DNA from: Nonomuraea antri
GTDB lineage: Bacteria; Actinomycetota; Actinomycetes; Streptosporangiales; Streptosporangiaceae
Assembly (NCBI RefSeq): GCF_013283785.1
Contig: NZ_JABCPZ010000091.1
Span: forward strand, 1 to 38,064
Direction: 5' to 3'
Length of the DNA: 38,064 nucleotides
The notes under the pieces: generated by a model
Databases searched by the model: none
What the model was told of the DNA's origin: nothing
Seen by the model: the letters and a program-made list of their open reading frames with translations, nothing else
Program-made: the position numbers and the translations under genes
Shown here: positions 25,501 through 36,681 of the stretch, piece after piece
Layout of the letters: every line of letters starts with the position of its first letter
Numbering within the stretch: position 1 is the first letter of the stretch

Positions 25501-25558
25501 TGCGGCGGGAGCCTTCGACCTGCTCAGCCCGGCGGACCGAGAGAGGCTCACGCGATGA
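22529..25558 (+). CDS. NRPS module C-A(Ser)-PCP
   Basis: A 1,009-residue module. C domain about 35-445 with intact HHIVADG (161-167). A domain about 455-905, with FTSGSTGRPKG (Phe replacing the usual Tyr) and FDVSVWE. The pocket read by eye is D-V-W-H-I-S-L-V-D, a serine-type code. PCP about 915-985 with Ser947 in GGDSIS. GGDS is typical of carriers that feed an E domain or a particular C-domain class, but no E domain follows. The protein ends with FDLLSPADRERLTR, the start of a standard PCP-C linker that continues in the next gene. GTG start with strong GAGGAGG at 22513-22519 and an 8 bp overlap. The segment encoding most of the A domain (23876-25060) is almost identical to that in the next gene and has more A/T-ending codons than its surroundings, including TTA at codon 703. 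Confidence 0.94.
23876..25060 (+). repeat. Ser adenylation-domain direct repeat, copy 1
   Basis: A 1,185 bp segment from the end of the C domain (LARWNATERE) to the start of the A-domain C-terminal part (RRQPGV). It is repeated colinearly without indels 2,876 bp downstream. I count about 11 amino-acid differences in 395 residues. Sequence on both sides diverges abruptly. It includes a TTA codon at 24635-24637 that is conserved in copy 2. Confidence 0.9.
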
Positions 25559-28500
25559 TCATCGACGCCTACCCGCTCAGCGCCCTGCAGGCGGGGATGC
25601 TGTACCACAGCGAGCTGGACGGCGTGACCTTCCACGACCACACCACGCTCTCGCTGCGCGGCACGTTCGACGAGGCGGCGCTGGTCAGGGCGCTGGACGA
25701 GCTGTCGGCCCGGCACGAGGTGCTGCGGACCTCCTTCGACCTGACCGGGTTCAGCGAGCCGGTCCAGCTCGTGCACGACCGGGCGGAGATCCCGCTGACC
25801 GTGTCCGACGGCGAGCCCGAGTACGGGCCGTTCGACTGGACGCGGGCGCCGCTGCTCCGCGTGCACGTGCGGCCGGAGGCGGACAGGTTCGCGCTGACCG
25901 TCTACTTCCACCACGCGATCCTCGACGGGTGGAGCGTCGCCCGGCTGGTCAGCGAGCTGCTGGCCCGCTACGCGGCGCCGGGGCTGCCGCTGGAGCCGCC
26001 GGGGGCGCGTTTCCGCGACCTGGTGGCGGCGGAGAAGGCGATACTCGGCCGTCCTGAGGCGGCGGAGTTCTGGCGGGAGGCGATCGCCGAGGCGCCCGAA
26101 GGCCGGCTGCCCCGCAGGCCCGGCTATCCGACCGGCGGGCCGCGCCGGGTCGAGGTGCTGGCCACCGCGCTGCCCGGCGACCTGGCGCGGGCGTTGGCCG
26201 AGGAGGCGGCCGCGGCCCGGGTGCCGCTGCGCTCGGTGCTGCTCGCGGCGCACGCGCAGGTCATGGCGCTGCTGACCGGCGAGCAGGACGTGCTCACCGG
26301 CATGCTCACGCACAGCCGCCCGGAGAGCGAGGCGGGCGACGAGGTGCTCGGCCTGTTTCTCAACACCGTGCCGCTGCGCGTCCGGGCCGACGCTCCGGAC
26401 CTGGTCCAGCGGGTGTTCGAGGCGGAGGTGGCGGCGCTGCCGTACCGGCACTATCCGCTGTTCGAGATCCAGCGGCTCAGCGGTCGCGCGCGACTGCTGG
26501 ACACGCACGTGGACTTCCGCGACTTCCAGGTACGCGGGGACGCCGCCACGCCCATCGAGGGCCAGGACTTCTTCGAGCAGACGGACTTCGCCTTCAGCGC
26601 GGCCTTCGTCCGGACGCCGGGACAGGGCCTGACGCTGACCATCTCCTACGACGTCACGCAGTTCCCCGCGGACCAGATCGCCGGAATCAGGGATCACTAC
26701 CTCCGCGCGTTGTCCGGAGATGTCAGCATCTCGCCGCAAGACACGGCCCTGCTCGCCCGCTGGAACGCCACCGAACGCGAGCACCCGGGCGGGACGCTGC
26801 ACGAGCTGATCTTCGCCCAGGCCGAACGGACCCCGGACGCGACCGCCGTCGTCTTCGACGGCGACCGGCTCACCTACCGGGAACTGGCCGCCCGCGCCCG
26901 CCAGGTCGCGGCGGGGCTCGGTGACCGGCTGGATCAGCCGGTCGGGGTGAGCATGGAACGCAGCCTGGACCTGCCCGTCGTGCTGCTCGGAGTGCTCGCG
27001 GCCGGGGGCGCGTATCTACCGCTCGACCCGGCCGACCCCGAGGAACGACGGCGCGGCATGCTCGAAGACGCCGGCGCCGAACTCGTCCTGACCGAGGCGA
27101 AACCGGGCGGGGACTTCACGGCACGGCCGGTGCACGAGGACAACCTGGCCTACGTCATCTTCACCTCAGGCTCCACCGGGCGGCCCAAGGGTGTGGGTGT
27201 CTCGCACCGGGCGATCGTCAACCGGCTGCGCTGGATGCAGAACACCTTCCACCTCACCGACCAGGACCGGGTCCTACACAAAACCCCGACCACCTTCGAC
27301 GTGTCGGTGTGGGAACTGTTCTGGCCCCTCATCACCGGCGCCACCTTGGTCATCGCTCGACCGGACGGCCACCGCGACACCGCCTACCTGCGTGACCTGA
27401 TCAAGGCCGAGCAGATCACCACCGTGCATTTCGTGCCCTCCATGCTTCAGGCATTTCTGGAGGAAGAGGCCATCCAGCCGCCGAAGCGGATCATCTGTTC
27501 AGGCGAGGCGTTACCGCCCGGCATCGACCTGCCCGGACTGCACAACCTTTATGGGCCAACCGAAGCCGCCGTCGACGTCTCCTGGCACCCCTGCCAACCC
27601 GGCGAACCCAACGTGCCCATCGGCAAGCCGGTCGACAACACCACCCTGCACGTCCTGGACCAGCACCTCCAACCCGTCCCCATCGGCACCCCCGGCGAGC
27701 TCTACATCGGCGGCGTCCAACTCGCCCGCGGCTACCTCGGCAAACCCGCGCTCACCGCCGAACGCTTCCTCCCCTTTTCCAATGGCCAGCGTCTCTACAA
27801 GACCGGCGACCTGGCCCGCTGGCTGCCCACCGGCGAACTCGAATACCTCGGCCGCACCGACCACCAAGTCAAGATCCGCGGCATGCGCGTCGAACTCGGC
27901 GAGATCGAAACCGTCCTGCGCCGGCAGCCGGGCGTCCGCGACGCCGCCGTGGCCGCGCACGATCACAGCCTGGTCGGCTACCTGGTGGGCGACGGCGGCG
28001 TGCCCGAGCTGGGCGACGTCCTGCCCGACCACCTGATCCCGCGCCGCTGGGTGCACCTGGACGCGCTCCCCCTGACCCGCAGCGGCAAGCTCGACCGCGC
28101 CGCGCTGCCCGTCCCTGAGACGGCGGGGAGCAGGCCGTACGTGCCGCCGCGCGACGAGGTCGAGGCGCGCCTGGCCAGGCTGTACGAGGAGGTGCTGCAG
28201 GTGCCCGCGGCCGGCGTCCTGGACGACTTCTTCGAGCTCGGCGGCCACTCGCTGAGCGCGCTGCGGCTGGCCGCGCGCGTCCGTCAGGAGCTGGGGCGGA
28301 GCCTGCCGGTCGGCACCGTGCTCAGCGCGCCCACGATCGGCGCGCTGGCCAGGGTGCTGCGCCAGCCGGACGACCTCGCGCCGCCGAGCCACGTCGTGCC
28401 GCTCAACCCGGACGGCGACCGTCCGCCGATCTTCTTCGTCCACGCGCTCGGCGGCCAGGTGTTCCGCTACCACCCGCTGGCCCGCAGGCTCGGCCCCGAC

Positions 28501-29181
28501 CAGCCGGTGTACGCCATCGCCGCGCGCGGGCTGGTGCCGGGCGAGCAGCCGCACGCCACGCTGGCCGAGATGGCCGACGCCTACGTGGCCGACCTGCTGG
28601 AGGTGCGGCCGTCCGGGCCGTACGTGCTGGGCGGGTTCTGCATCGGCGGGAACATCGCGCTGGAGGTGGCCAGGCGGCTGCGCGAGCGCGGCGAGCGAGT
28701 GCCGCTCGTCGTGCTCTTCTACGCCAACGCCGAGGAGCCGGTGGCCGGCGCGTCGCTGGAGGACGACACGGTCCTGCTGTTCCACGCGCTGGCCGGCTCG
28801 CCGGACGAGACGCTCGGCCTGGACGCGGCCGAACTCGCCGCCCAGGCGCCGGAGGAGCGGCTGCTGGCGGTCATGGGCGCCGCCTCGGCCGCCGACCGGC
28901 TGGCCCCCGACACGGCCGAGGTCGAGCAGGCGCGCCGCTACCTGGCCGTGTTCCGGGCCAACGCGCACGCGGTCGGCGGCTTCCGGCACGAGCCGTACGA
29001 CGGCGACGTCGCGCTGTTCGCGCCCAGGCCGGAGGACGGCGGCTGGCCGTCGGTCGCCAAGGGGCGCTTCGCGCACGTCCCGATCCCGGAAGAGCGCGTC
29101 CCGATCCTGTACGAACCCCTGGTCGCCGATGCGGCCACCGAGATCAGAAGGTGGATGGATCATGGCATCCCCGACCAGTGA
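25555..29181 (+). CDS. Terminal NRPS module C-A(Ser)-PCP-TE with Cys-type thioesterase
   Basis: A 1,208-residue terminal synthetase. C domain 1-400, opening with YPLSALQAGMLYHS and carrying HHAILDG (119-125). A domain about 405-855 (FTSGSTGRPKG, FDVSVWE; pocket D-V-W-H-I-S-L-V-D, serine type). PCP 865-935 with Ser899 in GGHSL. TE about 950-1200. The TE nucleophile motif is GFCIG with Cys1029 instead of Ser. The position that should hold the catalytic His before the ILYEP segment is Arg1181, and the usual Asp after the next strand reads Tyr/Asn (LFYAN); His1174 is nearby. The TE therefore either uses a rearranged triad or is impaired. ATG at 25555 (ATGA overlap; GAGAGG at 25541-25546) sits exactly in a PCP-C linker. 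In-frame upstream extension lies inside the previous A domain and is rejected. Leu653 is a TTA codon. Confidence 0.94.
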   Translation: MIIDAYPLSALQAGMLYHSELDGVTFHDHTTLSLRGTFDEAALVRALDELSARHEVLRTSFDLTGFSEPVQLVHDRAEIPLTVSDGEPEYGPFDWTRAPLLRVHVRPEADRFALTVYFHHAILDGWSVARLVSELLARYAAPGLPLEPPGARFRDLVAAEKAILGRPEAAEFWREAIAEAPEGRLPRRPGYPTGGPRRVEVLATALPGDLARALAEEAAAARVPLRSVLLAAHAQVMALLTGEQDVLTGMLTHSRPESEAGDEVLGLFLNTVPLRVRADAPDLVQRVFEAEVAALPYRHYPLFEIQRLSGRARLLDTHVDFRDFQVRGDAATPIEGQDFFEQTDFAFSAAFVRTPGQGLTLTISYDVTQFPADQIAGIRDHYLRALSGDVSISPQDTALLARWNATEREHPGGTLHELIFAQAERTPDATAVVFDGDRLTYRELAARARQVAAGLGDRLDQPVGVSMERSLDLPVVLLGVLAAGGAYLPLDPADPEERRRGMLEDAGAELVLTEAKPGGDFTARPVHEDNLAYVIFTSGSTGRPKGVGVSHRAIVNRLRWMQNTFHLTDQDRVLHKTPTTFDVSVWELFWPLITGATLVIARPDGHRDTAYLRDLIKAEQITTVHFVPSMLQAFLEEEAIQPPKRIICSGEALPPGIDLPGLHNLYGPTEAAVDVSWHPCQPGEPNVPIGKPVDNTTLHVLDQHLQPVPIGTPGELYIGGVQLARGYLGKPALTAERFLPFSNGQRLYKTGDLARWLPTGELEYLGRTDHQVKIRGMRVELGEIETVLRRQPGVRDAAVAAHDHSLVGYLVGDGGVPELGDVLPDHLIPRRWVHLDALPLTRSGKLDRAALPVPETAGSRPYVPPRDEVEARLARLYEEVLQVPAAGVLDDFFELGGHSLSALRLAARVRQELGRSLPVGTVLSAPTIGALARVLRQPDDLAPPSHVVPLNPDGDRPPIFFVHALGGQVFRYHPLARRLGPDQPVYAIAARGLVPGEQPHATLAEMADAYVADLLEVRPSGPYVLGGFCIGGNIALEVARRLRERGERVPLVVLFYANAEEPVAGASLEDDTVLLFHALAGSPDETLGLDAAELAAQAPEERLLAVMGAASAADRLAPDTAEVEQARRYLAVFRANAHAVGGFRHEPYDGDVALFAPRPEDGGWPSVAKGRFAHVPIPEERVPILYEPLVADAATEIRRWMDHGIPDQ
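26752..27936 (+). repeat. Ser adenylation-domain direct repeat, copy 2
   Basis: Second copy of the 1,185 bp segment, in the terminal module. Flanking C, PCP and TE sequences differ from those around copy 1, so only the A-domain core was duplicated or converted. TTA codon at 27511-27513, the same codon as in copy 1. Confidence 0.9.
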
Positions 29182-30430
29182 ACGAACCGGCCTGTGGCGC
29201 AATCCGGACTTCCTGCGCCTGTGGGCCGGGCAGAGCCTGTCGCAGTTCGGCTCGGCGATCACCTATTTCGCGATCCCCGTCATCGCGATCACCGTCCTGC
29301 ACGCCTCCGATGAGGAGATGGGCGTGGTCGGCTTCCTGCTGCGGGTTCCGATGGTGCTGTTCCTGGTCTTCGGCGTGCTGGCCGACCGGGTGCGCAAGCG
29401 GCCCATCCTGATCTGGACGGACGTGGCGCGTTTCGTACTGCTGATGCTGATCCCCCTCGCCTGGTTCGCCGACATGCTCACGCTGACCTGGATCTATGTG
29501 GTCATCTTCGGCATCGGGCTGCTCAGCACGCTCTTCCAGACGGCCTACCGCAGCTACTTCCCGTTCCTGGTGCCGCCGGAGAACTTCCTGGAGGGCAACT
29601 CCAAGCTGCAGCTCACCGAGTCGACCGCGCAGACGTTCGGTCCCGGGCTGGCCGCGGCGCTGCTGAAGGTGCTGGCCGCGCCCGCGCTGCTGGTCATCGA
29701 CGCGGTGTCGTACCTGGCCTCGGCGGTGGCGGTGGCGCTGATCAAGCGCCCCGAGGCGCGGCCCGAGCCGGACGACACCACCGCCGGCCAGGTGCACAAG
29801 GCGATCTGGCAGGGCATGGGCTGGGTGCTGCGGCACGAGCTGATCAGGCCGCTGGCCATCTCGTCGGCCGTGTACTCGCTGTTCATCCTGGGCTCGATGA
29901 ACTCGATCTACGCCCTCTACGTGATCCGCGACCTGGACGTGCCCGCCGAGTGGTTCGGCAGCATCCTGGCCGGTGGCGGCGTCGGCGCGATCATCGGGGC
30001 GCTGCTGGCGGTGAAGATCATGCGGCGCTACCCGATCGGCGGGGTGCTGCTGTGGTCGATCGTGTACGGCAACGTGGCGCTGTTCCTGATCCCGCTGGCC
30101 ACCGGCCCGGTCTGGGTGTCGGTGGCGATGCTGGTGGCCGCGCAGCTCGTCAGCGGCGTCAGCTCGCAGGTCTTCTTCGTCACCAACACCACGCTGGTGC
30201 AGACGATCACCCCGCCGCATCTGCAGGGCCGGGTGGTGGGCTCGATCTACTCGCTGGGTCTGGTCCCCGCCCCGCTGGGCGCGCTGGGCGCCGGTCTGCT
30301 GAGCGGCGCCGTCGGCACGCGTACGGCGCTGTGGGTGGTCATCACGATCGGCGCGCTGGTGCCGATCGTGGCGATGGCCTGGTCGCCGCTGGCCAAGCTC
30401 AAGCGGATGCCGGAGCCAGACCGGCGATGA
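29162..30430 (+). CDS. MFS efflux transporter
   Basis: A 422-residue major facilitator superfamily protein with about 12 hydrophobic segments, of the EntS/macrolide-efflux-like type often found at the end of NRPS operons. The loop between helices 2 and 3 has the family motif GVLADRVRKRP (about residues 72-82). Probable role: export of the peptide product across the cytoplasmic membrane. I choose the ATG at 29162 (MASPTSERTGLWRNPDFLRLW): GAAGGTGG at 29147-29154 is well placed and the residues after it match the usual family N-terminus. An in-frame start at 29129 is possible but adds residues without family character. It overlaps the NRPS by 20 bp. Its 3' end overlaps the convergent oxidoreductase gene by 32 bp. 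Confidence 0.92.
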   Translation: MASPTSERTGLWRNPDFLRLWAGQSLSQFGSAITYFAIPVIAITVLHASDEEMGVVGFLLRVPMVLFLVFGVLADRVRKRPILIWTDVARFVLLMLIPLAWFADMLTLTWIYVVIFGIGLLSTLFQTAYRSYFPFLVPPENFLEGNSKLQLTESTAQTFGPGLAAALLKVLAAPALLVIDAVSYLASAVAVALIKRPEARPEPDDTTAGQVHKAIWQGMGWVLRHELIRPLAISSAVYSLFILGSMNSIYALYVIRDLDVPAEWFGSILAGGGVGAIIGALLAVKIMRRYPIGGVLLWSIVYGNVALFLIPLATGPVWVSVAMLVAAQLVSGVSSQVFFVTNTTLVQTITPPHLQGRVVGSIYSLGLVPAPLGALGAGLLSGAVGTRTALWVVITIGALVPIVAMAWSPLAKLKRMPEPDRR

Positions 30431-31418
30431 GCCGGAGCTGGCGGCTGCGCAGCCGCCGGGTGGGCGTGACCAGGCCGACGATCAGCGTGGTCGCGCCCGC
30501 CTCCTGGTAGGCCGCCATCCGCTCGCGCACCTTGCCCGCCGGGCCGCACATGGTCATCGCGTCGACGAGCGCGTCGGGCAGCATCGCCATGGCCTCGCCC
30601 TGCCGGCCGTCCAGGAACGCCTCGCGCATGAGGGTGGCCTCGCGTTCGAAGCCGAGCGTGGCGGCCAGGCGGTTGTAGAAGTTGGTGCGGCGCGAGCCCA
30701 TGCCGCCGAGGTAGAGGGCGAGCATGGGCCGCATCATGTCGTAGGCCAGCTCCTGGTCCTCCTCGACGAGCGTGAGCACCATGGGCGCGATGTCGAGCCC
30801 GGTCCTGTTCAGGTGCTTGGCCATGGTGGCCAGGTGGTCGGGCGGGAAGTGGATGGCCAGCCAGCCGTCGGCCAGCTCGCCGGCCAGCGCGACCGTCCTG
30901 GGTCCCATCGCGGCCAGGTAGACCGGCAGCCGGTCCTGCACCGGCGAGACGGCCAGCGTCAGTTCCTTGCCGTCGCCGCCGGGCAGCGGCAGCGTGGTGG
31001 TGGCGCCTTCGTGCCGCACCGGCTCGCCGTCCAGGGCCTTGCGCACCACCTGGAGGTAGTCGCGGGCGCGGGCCAGCGGCCGCTCGAAGCGCTCGCCGTG
31101 CCAGCCCTCGACCACCTGCGGCCCGGACAGGCCGACGCCCAGCCGGGCGCGGCCGCCGGAGAGCTGGTCGATGGTGGCCGCCGTCATCGCGGCGACCACC
31201 GGTTTGCGTCCCGTCATCTGCAGGACGCCGGTGCCCAGCGCGATGCGCTCGGTCTGCCCGGCGATCCAGGCCAGCAGGCTGGCCGGGTCGGTGCCGTAGG
31301 TCTCGGCCGCCCACACGGAGTCGTAGCCCAGCGCCTCGGCCTCTCGGACCAGCGCCAGGTGGTCGGCCGGGCCGAGCCCCGCGCCGCCCCAGTAGCTCAT
31401 GCTGTAACCGAGGCGCAT
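30399..31418 (-). CDS. LLM-class (luciferase-like) F420-dependent oxidoreductase
   Basis: A 339-residue TIM-barrel enzyme of the bacterial luciferase superfamily. Typical features are an N-terminal MRLGYSMSYWG strand, EAEALGYDSVWAAETYGTD, RIALGTGVLQMTGRKP and the DQLSGGRARLGVGLSGPQVVEGWHG region. This arrangement is most like actinobacterial F420-dependent members rather than the FMN monooxygenase domains fused into NRPSs; cofactor assignment is inference. Substrate unknown: it could oxidise or reduce the assembled product or a precursor. Last gene of the minus-strand operon. ATG with GAGGAG six bases upstream, overlapping the end of the type II thioesterase gene by 22 bp. Its 3' end runs 32 bp into the end of the MFS gene, leaving no room for a terminator between the convergent operons. 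Confidence 0.9.
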   Translation of the reverse strand: MRLGYSMSYWGGAGLGPADHLALVREAEALGYDSVWAAETYGTDPASLLAWIAGQTERIALGTGVLQMTGRKPVVAAMTAATIDQLSGGRARLGVGLSGPQVVEGWHGERFERPLARARDYLQVVRKALDGEPVRHEGATTTLPLPGGDGKELTLAVSPVQDRLPVYLAAMGPRTVALAGELADGWLAIHFPPDHLATMAKHLNRTGLDIAPMVLTLVEEDQELAYDMMRPMLALYLGGMGSRRTNFYNRLAATLGFEREATLMREAFLDGRQGEAMAMLPDALVDAMTMCGPAGKVRERMAAYQEAGATTLIVGLVTPTRRLRSRQLRLIAGLAPASA

Positions 31419-32127
31419 CCCATCTCCTCAGCGATCGCGGCGGCCAGGAGGTCCGGGGTCTCCTCGGCCAGCCAGTGGGTGGAGTCGAGCTCGCGTAGCG
31501 CGATCCCGTGCGTGCTCTGCCTGCGCCAGCCCAGCAGGCCGCCCCTGGTCAGGGAGGCGTCCCTGGCGCCGTACAGGACGGAGACGGGCACCGGCAGCGG
31601 CGGCCCGGCCCGGTGGTGGTAGCCGGCCAGCAGCCCGAAGTCGGCGCGCAGCGCCGGCTCGAGCACCGGCCAGAGCGCCTCCTTGTCGGCCAGCTCCGGC
31701 GGGACGCCGCCGAGCGCGATCAGCTGCTCCCAGAACAGCCAGGACGGCAGCGACGGCAGCCGGCGCAGCAGCGGCGTCACGTCCGGCGCGGCGAACGAGC
31801 CCACGATCAGCCGTTCCGGCCGCCCGCCCAGCTCGACCACGCGCCGGCAGACCAGGAACGCCAGCAGCGCGCCGCTGCAGTAGCCGAACAGCGCGTACGG
31901 CTCCGGCCGGGCCGCGAGGTCGCGGGCCAGGTCGTCGACCAGCCCGTCGAGGTCCGTGCGCGGTTCCTCGGCGAGCCTGGCCTGCCGTCCCGGCAGGTTG
32001 ACCGACCACAACCCCACCTCGGCGGGGAGGTGTCCGGCCAGCTCGCCCAGCGAGGCCGGGCCGCCGCCCGCGTGCGGGAACGCCAGCAGCGCCCGCTCGC
32101 CCTCCCTGACCTGGACGAACCACGGCG

Positions 32128-32131
<4 letters not shown>
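31397..32131 (-). CDS. Type II thioesterase with cysteine nucleophile
   Basis: A 244-residue stand-alone alpha/beta-hydrolase of the NRPS/PKS type II thioesterase family, expected to edit carrier-bound intermediates. It shows LLAFPHAGGG (15-24), LPGRQARLAEEP (46-57), Asp191 in YGARDAS and His219 in DSTHWL. The nucleophile motif is GYCSG, so Cys85 takes the place of the usual Ser (codon TGC at 31877-31879). Everything else looks intact. ATG overlaps the NRPS stop (ATGA), with GGGGGAGG five bases upstream; a longer in-frame reading is NRPS antiphase sequence and is rejected. It is the second type II thioesterase in the locus; the other is fused to the PPTase and keeps Ser. Confidence 0.92.
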
Positions 32132-36194
<4,063 letters not shown>

Positions 36195-36198
<4 letters not shown>

Positions 36199-36500
36199 CG
36201 ACCGTCCCTGCGGATCCTGGCGCGCACGTCACGGCGGCTGCCGCCGAGCGGGGTGCGGCGGACGCCGTCCTGCCTGGCGGGCGCCTGGCCCTGCGTGATC
36301 AGCTGCGAAAGCGCACGCAGGTTCGGGTGGGTGAACATCGCGGTGACCGGCAGGCTCAGACCCAGCGTGCCGGTGATCTCCTCATGCAGCTCGACCAGGG
36401 CGAGCGAATCGAGACCGGCCTCGAAGAAGTTCAGATCTGGATCGAGCGCGCGGCCTAACCGTCGCTCCATGAGAGATGCCACCGCGTCGGCCTGGGTCAT
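36195..36500 (-). CDS. Free-standing acyl carrier protein
   Basis: A 101-residue protein with a carrier domain in residues 3-70: DLNFFEAGLDSLALVELHEEI has the phosphopantetheine-binding Ser32 in the acyl-type GLDSL context, followed by FTHPNLRALSQLI. The last 30 residues are an Arg-rich tail (RRTPLGGSRRDVRARIRRDGR) that could be a docking element or simply unstructured. ATG with AAAGGA six bases upstream. Its stop overlaps the NRPS GTG (GTGA). As first gene of the minus-strand operon, directly before a C domain preceded by a KS-AT relic, it may present an acyl or aminoacyl group to that C domain, but no loading enzyme sits beside it. Confidence 0.92.
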
Positions 36501-36556
36501 CCGGCGTCCTTTGGTCTCGCCTGCGATCGGACGGGATCACCGTCCGCCTCCCAGCA

Positions 36557-36585
36557 TCCTTACCGAGGCCCGCGATCGACCACAA
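36557..36585 (-). promoter_or_regulatory. Candidate promoter of the ACP-NRPS-TE-LLM operon
   Basis: On the minus strand TTGTGG (36580-36585) and TAAGGA (36557-36562) are separated by 17 bp, about 57 bp before the ACP start codon. An A/T-rich stretch (aaatctcgaaaaatcc) lies just upstream of the -35 box and resembles an UP element. It stands out in an otherwise GC-rich spacer. Identified by eye only. Confidence 0.4.
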
Positions 36586-36681
36586 GCCCGGATTTTTCGA
36601 GATTTCTGAGCCGACGACGCGCTCCGGCCGCCGGCTCCGGGCTCCCCCGTGCTCCCACCTGGTGATCTTGCCGTCGAACCC

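Noticed and set aside
24433..25554. In-frame extension of the terminal NRPS upstream of 25555
   Set aside because: It is the out-of-frame reading of the preceding A domain (Arg/His/Pro-rich). Family-like sequence begins at MIIDAYPLS.
25340..25558. Epimerisation domain suspected from the GGDS carrier motif
   Set aside because: The protein ends about 60 residues after the carrier Ser; no E-domain motifs follow here or at the start of the next protein, which is a C domain with HHAILDG.
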